24,233 nucleotides of DNA from an uncultured Campylobacter sp. (lineage in GTDB: Bacteria; Campylobacterota; Campylobacteria; Campylobacterales; Campylobacteraceae), in the NCBI RefSeq assembly GCF_938018035.1, contig NZ_CALIJF010000209.1, positions 1-24,233 on the forward strand, given 5' to 3'. Shown piece by piece: positions 15,688 through 23,526 of this stretch. A program made the position numbers and the translations under genes. A model generated the notes under the pieces. That model was not told the DNA's origin. It saw only the letters and a program-made list of their open reading frames with translations, and did not search any database. The stretch's first letter is position 1; each line of letters starts with the position of its first letter.

Positions 15688-16245
15688 CTAAATTTCTAAA
15701 ATATTAAGCTTCAGGCTTGAATTATATACCCTGCAGCCGCCTATTTGATCTACGCGCGCAATCGGATCGTGCACGTGACCGCAAAAGATAATTTTTGCTT
15801 TCATAAGTCCGTGCTTCAGCGCTCGGTAAAGTTGCACGTCGCCAAAGTCTCTACTATGCTCCACGGACGTTTGCGTGCGCGCGGGCGGGACGTGTGCTAG
15901 CAACACGTCGCACTCCGCAAAGTCCAAAATATCCGCATAAAGATAGGGAGCGCAGCCGAATTTCACACCCATGACCGTCTTGACATCGCCGTCTGCGTAA
16001 AGATTCGGCGCTCTCATCCATGTGGCGTCGCCAGAGTCATCCGTGTCGTGATTTCCGCTGCATACGAAAAGCGGCTTTTTAAAATTTTCTAGCCACTGCC
16101 GTACCCATGTTTTTTGTTCTGCGATATCGTTTTGGCTTGCGTCTACCAGATCGCCGCTTATACAGCAAACGTCGAATTTAAGCCTTAAAATTTGAGCAAA
16201 TTTTGCTTTATCGAAGTGCAGATCGCTTGCGTGTAGAATTTTCAT
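15688..16245 (-). CDS. Calcineurin-like metallophosphoesterase
   Basis: 185 aa, short for the superfamily but with every metal motif: DLH (D8, H10), GDLVD, GNHD, LLAHVPP and CGHVHD at the end. These bind the two metal ions of the phosphodiesterase/phosphatase active site. It is probably a cytoplasmic single-domain enzyme; the substrate cannot be told. It runs convergent to the macro gene, with about 140 bases between, and marks the return to chromosome-type composition. The sequence ahead of its ATG offers only AGAAAG as ribosome binding site. A TATAAT on the minus strand at 16465-16470 may be its promoter, which would give a leader of about 215 bases containing a 54-codon open frame. Confidence 0.88.
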   Translation of the reverse strand: MKILHASDLHFDKAKFAQILRLKFDVCCISGDLVDASQNDIAEQKTWVRQWLENFKKPLFVCSGNHDTDDSGDATWMRAPNLYADGDVKTVMGVKFGCAPYLYADILDFAECDVLLAHVPPARTQTSVEHSRDFGDVQLYRALKHGLMKAKIIFCGHVHDPIARVDQIGGCRVYNSSLKLNILEI

Positions 16246-16300
16246 ATCGTTTCTTTCTATTAATTTCGCATAATTTGGCGCTTTGCGAATTTACTCGATT

Positions 16301-16465
16301 TTAGTCCAACGCCTCGTCGTCGATACCAAAAAAACGCCAAAAATAGCTTGTAATCGTCGCACTGCGCAGCTTTTTAGCTTCCCGCCTGCCGCTTAAATTT
16401 TTGACTGCCCGAACGCAATCCTTAGCCTTTCTGCGCCTATCATCTTCATTTAAAATTTCTGTGCA
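16301..16465 (-). other. 54-codon open frame without standard start, upstream of the phosphoesterase
   Basis: On the minus strand this frame reads NEDDRRRKAKDCVRAVKNLS...AKKLRSA...YFWRFFGIDDEALD and ends at TAA. It has protein-like composition (basic helix, then an aromatic and acidic end) but no ATG, GTG or TTG in frame: a TAA stands just before its first codon. Removing one T from the TTTT run near 16455-16458 would join it to an ATG at 16467-16465 (MHRNLNEDD...), giving a 54-aa protein. No ribosome binding site precedes that ATG. It could be a decayed small gene, a gene with an indel, or chance. I do not recognise a family. Confidence 0.3.
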
Positions 16466-16578
16466 TTATATCTAAATTATTTACGCAGCGACTTCGCTGC
16501 CAAAAAATAGTTTAAATTTAATCCACGAAATTTCGAATTCTCATTTTATAAATAAATTTGATAAAATTTAGCCATTTA

Positions 16579-16592
16579 TTGATTATAATCAA
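16579..16592 (+). promoter_or_regulatory. FNR/CRP-family box upstream of hcp
   Basis: TTGATTATAATCAA is a perfect 14-bp palindrome identical to the FNR consensus TTGAT-N4-ATCAA. Its centre (16585.5) is 41.5 bases ahead of 16627, the start expected from the TAAAAT -10 at 16615-16620. This is exact class II activator geometry, predicting activation of hcp by a CRP/FNR-type regulator when oxygen is low or nitrosative stress is present. Confidence 0.75.
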
Positions 16593-16614
16593 TTTTTTTG
16601 CCTAAATAAAATCT

Positions 16615-16620
16615 TAAAAT
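16615..16620 (+). promoter_or_regulatory. -10 box of the hcp promoter
   Basis: TAAAAT at the distance from the FNR-type box expected of an activator-dependent promoter, 32 bases ahead of the hcp ATG. Confidence 0.5.
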
Positions 16621-16652
16621 TACCAACTAAATTTTTTTACAAAGGATTTTCT

Positions 16653-17981
16653 ATGAGCGACAATCTAGAGATGTTCTGTCATCAGTGCCAAATGAGCGCG
16701 CCAGAGGGCTGTGGCGCAAAAGGCCAAGACCGCGGCACCTGCGGCAAAACCTCGACGCTAGCGTTACTTCAAGACACTATGGTTTTCGGACTTAAAGGCC
16801 TTAGCGCCTACCGCCACCACGCGCACGAGCTCGGCGCCGATACTAGCGCGGTCGATACCGTTATGGCGGATACACTGTATTTCACGCTGACGAACTCAAA
16901 TTTTAACTTTGACGAGCATATCGCGCAGCTGATGGCTGTCGGAAGCGCGGGCGTTCAGATGATGGATATCTTAAGCGAGGCGCATACCGCAAAATTCGGC
17001 GTACCGACCCCGGTTAAAGTAAGCCAAAACAAGGTCGAGGGCAAAGCGATTTTGGTTAGCGGACACAACCTGCATGCTCTTGAGGCGCTGCTAAAAGCGA
17101 CCGAGGGCAAGGGCATCAATATCTATACCCATTCCGAGATGCTTCCTGCGCACGGCTATCCGCAGCTTCGCAAGTATCCGCATCTAAAGGGCAACGTCGG
17201 CAAGGCGTGGTTCGATCAGACCAAGCTTTTTAACGAATTTAAAGGCGCGATTTTGATGACCACGAACTGCATCGTGCCGCTTCGCTCGTCCTGTAGCTAC
17301 GCAGACAGGCTGTTTGGCTACTCTATCGCGGGCACGGACGGCGTCAAACATATCCAAAACGACGATTTTACGCCGCTCATCGAGTGCGCGCTTGCATGCG
17401 GCGACGTGAGCATGGATAGCGACGAGAGCTTGGTGACGGGCGGACACTACAAGACGATTTTGAGCCTCGCGCCGCAAATTTTAGACGCGATCAAATCTGG
17501 CAAAATCCGCCGCTTTTTCGTCATCGCAGGCTGCGACGCACCCGGCAAGGGACGCGAGTATTACCGCGAGCTAGCGCTTAGCCTGCCGAAGGACTGCGTG
17601 ATTTTGACCTCCAGCTGCGGCAAATTCCGCTTCAACGACGTGGATTTCGGAACCGTGCCCGGCACCGAGCTTCCGCGCTATATCGATCTAGGCCAGTGCA
17701 ACGACAGCAACGGCGCGGTCAAGATCGCTCTGGCGCTTAGCGAGGCTACGGGCATCGCGGTAAACGATCTGCCGGTCTCGATCGTGCTGATGTGGATGGA
17801 GCAAAAGGCGGTCATCATCCTGCTTGCGCTGTTTAGCCTAGGCGTTAAGAATATCAACGTGGGTCCTACGGTGCCTGAGTTTTTCAACGACGAAATTTTG
17901 GGCTTTTTGGTGCAAAATTTCGGTCTTCGCCTAATCAGCGGTGACGCGCAGGCGGATCTGAAATACTTCCTGGGCGAATAA
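16653..17981 (+). CDS. hcp: Hydroxylamine reductase / hybrid cluster protein
   Basis: 442 aa, about 100 shorter than the enterobacterial enzyme, in line with compact (class III-like) Hcp lacking one helix bundle. The N-terminal cluster cysteines are C9-x2-C12-x7-C20-x9-C30; the last spacing is longer than the x5 of classical forms. All expected hybrid-cluster ligands are visible: H138, E162, C206, C294 (the persulfide cysteine, in AGCDAPGKG), C322, C349, E383 and K385. Family knowledge: Hcp reduces NO to N2O or hydroxylamine to ammonia and protects against nitrosative stress in anaerobes. AAAGGA precedes the ATG. No hcr reductase gene is next to it. Regulation by the FNR-type box upstream is strongly suggested, and a hairpin follows the gene. 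Confidence 0.95.
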   Translation: MSDNLEMFCHQCQMSAPEGCGAKGQDRGTCGKTSTLALLQDTMVFGLKGLSAYRHHAHELGADTSAVDTVMADTLYFTLTNSNFNFDEHIAQLMAVGSAGVQMMDILSEAHTAKFGVPTPVKVSQNKVEGKAILVSGHNLHALEALLKATEGKGINIYTHSEMLPAHGYPQLRKYPHLKGNVGKAWFDQTKLFNEFKGAILMTTNCIVPLRSSCSYADRLFGYSIAGTDGVKHIQNDDFTPLIECALACGDVSMDSDESLVTGGHYKTILSLAPQILDAIKSGKIRRFFVIAGCDAPGKGREYYRELALSLPKDCVILTSSCGKFRFNDVDFGTVPGTELPRYIDLGQCNDSNGAVKIALALSEATGIAVNDLPVSIVLMWMEQKAVIILLALFSLGVKNINVGPTVPEFFNDEILGFLVQNFGLRLISGDAQADLKYFLGE

Positions 17982-18000
17982 ATTTTATAGCGAGCAAATC

Positions 18001-18043
18001 GGGTAAATTTTGAATTCGGCAAAGCTCCGTTTTAAATTTACCC
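18001..18043 (+). terminator. Stem-loop downstream of hcp, probable terminator
   Basis: GGGTAAATTT (18001-18010) and AAATTTACCC (18034-18043) form a perfect 10-bp stem, with a possible small inner stem CGG/CCG, followed by TTTATAT. It begins 20 bases after the hcp stop. Confidence 0.55.
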
Positions 18044-18306
18044 TTTATATAGCGCTTTTAGCGGAGCTAGCCGATTCACGGCTATTTTGCGCCGACGCTC
18101 ATATTTAAATTTTACGACTATGCCGTCCGTCTTATTTAAATTTTAAAATTTCATAATCTCACTAAATGCTTCGTATAAGTTAATCAAGCGGCTTTAAATT
18201 TATGCCGTTAAATTTCAAAATACTCACGATTAGGCAAGTGGTGACGAGTGATATATTGTGAAAATTACGCCTAGCAAAGCACTCGCCTTATAGCTTTGCC
18301 ACATAA
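18044..18306. other. Non-coding gap between hcp and the Sel1 genes
   Basis: About 260 AT-rich bases with repeated AAATTT words. I see no gene, RNA or clear promoter. Confidence 0.4.
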
Positions 18307-18876
18307 TTAAGGTCGTGCGGCATCGCGTAGAAGCCTTTGCGCCGCAGACTCTTTAGGTCGGAATGATTTTAGCGATTTGGACGCTTCACATAAATGATTT
18401 ACGATATCCCCTACTTTTTCGTCCGTCGTACCAAGACGCGCCCAGTCGCCGAGTCTACAGGCTTTTTCGTAATAAAGTGACGCCTCCTGCATTTCTTCTA
18501 TGCCGACTTGATACTCTGCATACAATCCGCAAGCCGCCCATTCCCCGCCTATGCCATCGCATCCCTTTTTATAAAGCTGCGCGGCTTGCGCCATATCTTG
18601 TTTGGCGCCCTTTCCCTCTTGATACATCATACCAAGCTGCAAGCAACTTGCTTTATGCTTGCCTGTGCAAGCTTTGCCTAGGAATTCTGCAGCCTTGCCT
18701 AGATCAATCTCGGGCGTCAGATTATCTGATCGCTCGGCTTCTTTCAGATACGATGCGGCAGCAGAGACGCAGGAGTCAGTGCGTCCTGCTTCGCAGACGA
18801 TTTCATCTATTTTAGTTCCCAAACCGCCGAACGCTGCATAGCCCAACAGCACTAAAGTTAAAATTATCTTTTTCAT
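18307..18876 (-). CDS. Secreted Sel1-repeat cysteine-rich protein (short paralogue)
   Basis: 189 aa. It begins with a Sec signal peptide (MKKIILTLVLLGYAAFGGLG). The mature part has Sel1-like helical repeats with the paired cysteines of Helicobacter cysteine-rich proteins: GKACTGKHKASCLQLGMMYQEGKG, YKKGCDGIGGEWAACGLYAEY and YEKACRLG. Each C-x7/8-C pair is expected to form a disulfide locking a helix hairpin in the periplasm. Family knowledge: these proteins are exported, and some bind peptidoglycan fragments or penicillin; the function here is unknown. AGGAG precedes the start. It lies 30 bases after a longer paralogue with the same MKKIIL signal start, which suggests tandem duplication and a two-gene operon. 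Confidence 0.85.
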   Translation of the reverse strand: MKKIILTLVLLGYAAFGGLGTKIDEIVCEAGRTDSCVSAAASYLKEAERSDNLTPEIDLGKAAEFLGKACTGKHKASCLQLGMMYQEGKGAKQDMAQAAQLYKKGCDGIGGEWAACGLYAEYQVGIEEMQEASLYYEKACRLGDWARLGTTDEKVGDIVNHLCEASKSLKSFRPKESAAQRLLRDAARP

Positions 18877-18906
18877 TATAACTCCTCACATAAATTTAAA
18901 ATCACC

Positions 18907-19806
18907 TCAGTGAGCTGCTTTTTCGCAAGATTTTTGCAGTATCTTGTTAGAATCGATACTTATGATTTTTTTGCCCAATTTGCACGCCTTGTCGTAGTAT
19001 CTCATCGCCACTCTTTGATCGTCGCTCTCTATATTAGAGGCGTATATCGCGCAAGATACCCAGTTCCCCTCAGAATCGCAAGATATTCTATACTCTTCGG
19101 CGATTTTCGCTTTAATTACGTCCTGCATAGCCCTTAAATTTTGCGCTTCAAGCTCAGCAGGTCTGCTGCAATATCGCTTTACCGCATCGTTAAATCTAGG
19201 ACTATTTTGTAATGCGAGATCCGAGCTGTTTTTACCAAGCTCGCAGGCCTTTTTATAATACTTCGCCGCTTCATTATTATCCTTTCCCTCCATAAACACG
19301 GCAAATAACCCGCAAGCAAATATATCGTCCTTGCTATCGCAATCTTTCTTATATTGCGCAGACGCATTTGTTATATCTGCAGCATCGCCTCTCATAATAG
19401 CCGCCATAGTGCAGCCGCTTTCATAGCCCGTATCGCATGCCTTTTCAAAGAACTCAAGAGCCTTTTTATCGTCTTTTGCTACCGCTTTCCCTTCATGATA
19501 AAATCCTCCTAATCCGAAACAACTAAGAGCATGGCCGCCGTCGCACGCTTTTTTATAAAATTTAAAGGCTTTTTGTAAATCTTGCTTTACGCCGAGATCG
19601 CCTAATTCAGGGATATTTTCATATGCCGCGCCAACCATACCGCACGTCTCCTCATACTTCATGGTCGCGTTCTCATTCGCAAAACCCTTGCCATTTTCGC
19701 AAGCCTTTTCCATTTCGCTTATCACCTCCTCGGGCGTCGGTTCTTTCGCCTCCTCAGCAAACATAAACGAGCTTAAAAAAGCCAAAGCTAAAATGATTTT
19801 TTTCAT
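18907..19806 (-). CDS. Secreted Sel1-repeat cysteine-rich protein (long paralogue)
   Basis: 299 aa with a Sec signal peptide (MKKIILALAFLSSFMFAEEA). Sel1-like repeats of about 36 residues follow: AFKFYKKACDGGHALSCFGLGGFYHEGKA, ALEFFEKACDTGYESGC, then more degenerate units with C..FACGLFAVFMEGKD and AAKYYKKACELG. The repeated C-x7-C pairs are typical of the Helicobacter/Campylobacter cysteine-rich (Hcp/SLR) family. The C-terminal third (about 215-299) repeats the theme (RISCDSEGNWVSCAIYA, YYDKACKLG). AAGGAGG lies just ahead of the ATG. It is first of the minus-strand pair and divergent from torA across about 510 bases. The location is inferred to be periplasmic; the partner is unknown. Confidence 0.88.
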   Translation of the reverse strand: MKKIILALAFLSSFMFAEEAKEPTPEEVISEMEKACENGKGFANENATMKYEETCGMVGAAYENIPELGDLGVKQDLQKAFKFYKKACDGGHALSCFGLGGFYHEGKAVAKDDKKALEFFEKACDTGYESGCTMAAIMRGDAADITNASAQYKKDCDSKDDIFACGLFAVFMEGKDNNEAAKYYKKACELGKNSSDLALQNSPRFNDAVKRYCSRPAELEAQNLRAMQDVIKAKIAEEYRISCDSEGNWVSCAIYASNIESDDQRVAMRYYDKACKLGKKIISIDSNKILQKSCEKAAH

Positions 19807-20017
19807 TTCTTCCTCCTTAAAATTTTTCGTATTATTTCACTTTTCGTTGTCAGATACTGTCATTTAATGGCATTAAATTTTATTGCTCTATTTGTTTTTA
19901 AAAATTTAGCCGAAAGTATACCTCCTCCTTAATAAGCGCAAAAATATACGATTGCCATGTTTTACAGCCTGCGTACGGTAGTCGCATCAATATCTAATTT
20001 TCAATCTATGACTTACT

Positions 20018-20041
20018 GGCGCTATGAAATTTTATAGCGCC
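20018..20041. repeat. Perfect 8-bp palindrome, hairpin or operator
   Basis: GGCGCTAT (20018-20025) and ATAGCGCC (20034-20041) flank GAAATTTT, which can itself nearly close. No T-run follows. It lies about midway between divergent genes, so a regulator site or an RNA hairpin are both possible. Confidence 0.45.
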
Positions 20042-20267
20042 TAATACCGACGAGCTCTTGATATACTCAAAAATTCTAAAATTTTTTAAGAGTCGATGTG
20101 CAAAATTTCAAAAATAAATTTCTAAAGTAAAATTATTTTAAAAACTTAATTTATAATTTAAGCTTTTATAAGCCACGAAATTTGAGCGCTCTTTTAAAAA
20201 TAGAAAAATAAAATTTCGCTCTATAACTTAAAATTTCATTTTAAGACCGAAAATTCGCAATTTTTAA

Positions 20268-20276
20268 TGCTAAAAT
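20268..20276 (+). promoter_or_regulatory. Extended -10 of the torA promoter
   Basis: TGCTAAAAT, an extended -10 matching the Campylobacter pattern, ends 40 bases ahead of the torA ATG, which follows AAAGGAG. Confidence 0.45.
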
Positions 20277-20316
20277 TCCATAAATCTTTCATTCATTTCA
20301 CATTAAAGGAGAGAAA

Positions 20317-22822
20317 ATGAAAAGACGCGAATTTTTAAAAGGCGTTGCCGCGAGTGCGGCAGGTGCGGCGAGTGCAAACGCTACTAGCGTCATCAGCGAC
20401 GATCTGATGAATAGCGAGGATGCGCCGATCACCGCCTCGCATTTCGGCGCGGTTAGGGCCCTTAGGCGAAACGGCAAATTTGAAGGCGTTTTAAGCGCAA
20501 GCGAGCTCGATTTTTTCCCGATCAGCCTTACTCAGGGAATCGCAGCACGCACATACGATGCTACGCGCATCGCGCGACCCTGCGTACGAAAAGGCTATCT
20601 AGAAAAAGGCTGGCAGAGCGACAAAAGCATGCGCGGCAAGGACGAGTGGATCGAGATTAGCTGGGATGAGGCGTATAAACTCGTAGCGGACGAGCTAAAG
20701 CGCGTACTTAAAGACCACGGCGCAAGCTCGATTTACGGCGGTAGCTACGGCTGGTACAGCGTCGGCAGCGTAAATAACCCGCAAACCCTGCTCGGTCGCA
20801 TGTTAAATATCATCGGCGGCTACACTACGAGAAAGCTTAACTATTCGTGCCACTGTATAAGTGCGATAACCCCGCACATCAGCGGAACGGACGAGGCCAA
20901 CGCTCTGCAAACCGCGTGGCCTACGATCCTAAAGCATAGCGAAGCAGTGCTCATCTGGGGTGCCGATCCGATCAATACCAATCAGATCGCATGGGCAGTG
21001 CCCGATCATGAGAGCTATTTGTATTTCGCAAAGCTAAAAGAGCAGATGCAAAAGCGCGGCGTAAAGGTGATCACGATCGATCCTGTATATAACAACACCG
21101 CTAAATTTTTAGGCTCCGAGCATATTTCGATCAACCCTACCACCGACGTTGCGATGATGATGGCGATATGTTATGAGATGATGGCGCAAGGACTTGCGGA
21201 TGAAAAATTTCTTAAAAAATACACTCACGGCGCGGAGGAATTTAAAGCCTATCTTAGAGGCGAAAGCGAAGATGGGCTCAAAAAAGACGCGGCGTGGGCG
21301 TCTAAAATTTGCGGCGTAAGCGAGGATGAGATCAAGGGCTTGGCTAAAATTTTAGGCAGCAAGCGCACTATGATAATGTGCGGCTGGGGTCCGCAGCGCG
21401 CTCATCACGGCGAGCAGTTTCACTGGATGGCAACGGTGCTTGCCGCTTTCGTGGGCCAAATCGGGCTTGCGGGCGGTGGATACGGCTTTGGCTATCATTA
21501 CAGCGACGGCGGCTGCCCTAGCCCCGCAGCTCCGGTAGGAAGCGCGCTAAGTCTCTCAAGCGGCGCGGCGACTACCTCCTCGGCTTTTCCGGGCTTAGGC
21601 AGCATGAGTATCGTGCCTGCCAGCGAGGGCGAGTAAAAACCGCGACAACATCGCAATCCCCGTCTCGCGTATCGTCGATTGTATCAATAACCCCGGCAAG
21701 GAGATAGATTTTAACTGCAAAAAGATAACCTACCCTAACATCAAGCTTGCTTACTGGGCGGGCGGCAACCCATATATGCACCACCCCGATACGAATTTGC
21801 TCGCGCGCACGTTTGAAAAGCTCGATACCTTCATAGTCCAAGAGTGCTTCTGGACGGCGAGCGCACGCATGGCGGACATCGTGCTGCCCGCTACTACCGA
21901 GCAGGAGCGCGACGACATAACCAAGTCGCATACGAATAAATTTATCATCGCTATGCATAAGATCGCCGAGCCTTACGAGCAGGCGCAAAACGACTATAAA
22001 ATTTACTGCGAAATTCTAAAGCAGTTCGGCGAGAAGGAGTATATGGCGTTTAGCGAGGGCAAGAGCGAGATGGAGTGGATCAGGCAGTTTTACGACGCTT
22101 CGAAGAAAAAAGCGGACGCATCGAAGATAAAGATGCCGGAATTTGAAGAGTTTTGGAAAAAGGGCTTCGTGAAATTTGAAATTCCAAAGCACGCCTACGA
22201 ATACGTAGCGATGGAGGAATTTAGAAAAAATCCTATCATAAACCGCCTCGGAACGCCGTCGGGAAGGATCGAGGTCGTCTCGAAAAAGATCGCTAAAGCG
22301 GCGCTGGACGACTGCCCTGCGCATCCAACTTGGATGGAGCCGATGGAGTGGCTGGGTGATGCGCAAAAGACGCAAAAGTATCCGCTAAATTTAATAACTC
22401 CGCATCCGAAATACCGCCTGCACGGGCAGCTAAACAACACTTGGCTACGAAGCCTAGAAGAAATCAGCGGTCGCGAGCCCGTGTGGATGCACCCAAAAGA
22501 TGCCGAAGCAAGAGGACTTAAAAACGGCGACATAGTTAGGGTTTTCAACGATCGCGGTGCCGCGCTTGCGGGGCTCATCGTCACCGAAAACGTAAAGCAA
22601 AGCGTCGTGAGGATGCAAGAGGGCGGCTGGTGGGATCCGCTCTTTAGCTCTAGCGGCGATATGTGCGTACACGGCAACGTAAACGTGCTGGTACCCAACG
22701 AGCCTAGCTCGAAGCTTGCGTGCGGCAACCAAGCCACCGCGCTGGTGCAGATCGAGAAATTTGAGGGCGAGCTTCCGCCGCTTGCGGTATTTTCACAGCC
22801 GAAATTCGGCAAAAGGAGCTAG
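20317..22822 (+). pseudogene. torA: TorA/BisC-type molybdoenzyme (TMAO/DMSO reductase), interrupted by +1 frameshift
   Basis: The first frame (20317-21636) starts with a Tat signal MKRREFLKGVAASAAGAASA, then molybdopterin-oxidoreductase sequence: GGSYGWYS, RKLNYSCHC with S177 at the place of the serine ligand to molybdenum, IWGADPINTNQIAW, and WGPQRAHHGEQFHWM. It stops at TAA 21634. From 21635 the next frame continues without a break (KNRDNIAIPVSRIVDCINNPG, then YWAGGNPYMHH, LPATTEQERDD, LITPHPKYRLHGQLNNTW) to TAG 22820. Taking out one base (for example in GGG at 21627-21629) gives 834 aa, close to the Campylobacter jejuni homologue Cj0264c. As read, no complete enzyme can be made. The intact enzyme would be periplasmic and reduce N- or S-oxides with electrons from the adjacent cytochrome. 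Confidence 0.88.
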
Positions 22823-22824
22823 CG

Positions 22825-23526
22825 ATGAGACAAAATTTTAAAATTTACGCGAGCGAGCGAGGTCAAATTTCATCGCCTCGCTCAGCTAGAATTTCATCGC
22901 CGGGCTCGGGTGGAATTTCATGCGAAACGGATAAAATTTGCGCACCCGAGCGAGGTAAAATTTTATCCAAAGCACTAGCGGCGTTTTTACTCGCAGCAGC
23001 TTGCCATTTGGGCGCGACGGATCTTTTCGTCGCGGCTCAAACCCCGCTTCTAAACAAAGCGGGCGGCAAGGAGATTGCCAAGCTGCACGTAGGCGCGAAG
23101 CTGCAAGTGCTAAAGGACGGCAAGGACTACGTGCAGGTGCGATACGCGGGCTTCGTGCCCGAAGGAAGCAACGTAAGCTACGCAAGGCTTGGGATTTTGG
23201 AGCAGGACTTGCAAGCGCAAAACGCAAAGAGCCTAAAGACGCTAAAGACCGTGAAGGACGACTACGATAACGAATGGGCGAACGTCACTATCGACGGCTA
23301 CGTCGCGAAGCTCGCAGTGACGGACGATGCGGCTAAAATTTACGACGCGGGCGAAAATCTATTCAAGGAGCGCTGCGGCAGCTGTCACGCGCTGCACGGA
23401 TACGACGAGTTTAACGTCAATGTCTGGCCCAGCGTGGTCGAGACGATGATACAAAACTCGGGGCTGCAGCCCGACGAATACGAGACCCTCGTGCGATTTT
23501 TGCAAAGCAAAGCGCCCGTGGAATGA
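22825..23526 (+). CDS. Periplasmic monohaem cytochrome c, partner of TorA (Cj0265-like)
   Basis: 233 aa. A single haem site CGSCH (C184, C187, H188) lies in the C-terminal third, followed by a class I cytochrome c tail with a candidate Met ligand in VVETMIQNSG. Residues about 65-165 look like an SH3-type domain (LFVAAQTPLLNKAGGKEIAKLHVGAK...). The membrane-targeting segment ALAAFLLAAACHLGATDLF is at 50-68, preceded by an unusually long n-region of about 48 residues with an 8-residue periodic repeat. The ATG follows AAGGAG and is 2 bases from the torA stop, so the pair is an operon. Family knowledge: this protein passes electrons to the TorA-type reductase in Campylobacter. The start is the only standard codon in frame before the signal core. 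Confidence 0.88.
   Translation: MRQNFKIYASERGQISSPRSARISSPGSGGISCETDKICAPERGKILSKALAAFLLAAACHLGATDLFVAAQTPLLNKAGGKEIAKLHVGAKLQVLKDGKDYVQVRYAGFVPEGSNVSYARLGILEQDLQAQNAKSLKTLKTVKDDYDNEWANVTIDGYVAKLAVTDDAAKIYDAGENLFKERCGSCHALHGYDEFNVNVWPSVVETMIQNSGLQPDEYETLVRFLQSKAPVE
22866..22937 (+). repeat. In-frame 24-bp repeats in the cytochrome signal-peptide region
   Basis: AATTTCATCGCC begins at 22866 and 22890, and a shortened AATTTCATGCG at 22914, exactly 24 bases (8 codons) apart. The peptide reads QISSPRSA, RISSPGSG, GISCETDK, ICAPERGK. Perfect inverted repeats overlie it: GAGCGAGG/CCTCGCTC (22855-22862, 22876-22883) and GCTCGGGTG/CACCCGAGC (22904-22912, 22943-22951). Confidence 0.6.

Larger units (their letters stand above)
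19807..20316. other. Intergenic region between divergent Sel1 and torA genes
   Basis: About 510 AT-rich bases without a supported gene. It contains a strong palindrome (20018-20041) and a -10 box for torA, listed separately. A TATAAT at 20152-20157 is another possible -10. Confidence 0.4.

Noticed and set aside
18363..18841. Plus-strand frames opposite the short Sel1 gene
   Set aside because: They are the antisense of a gene with signal peptide, repeats and ribosome binding site; no family character.
21572..22812. Long minus-strand frames opposite torA
   Set aside because: They mirror the codon use of a clear molybdoenzyme gene and lack starts with ribosome binding sites.
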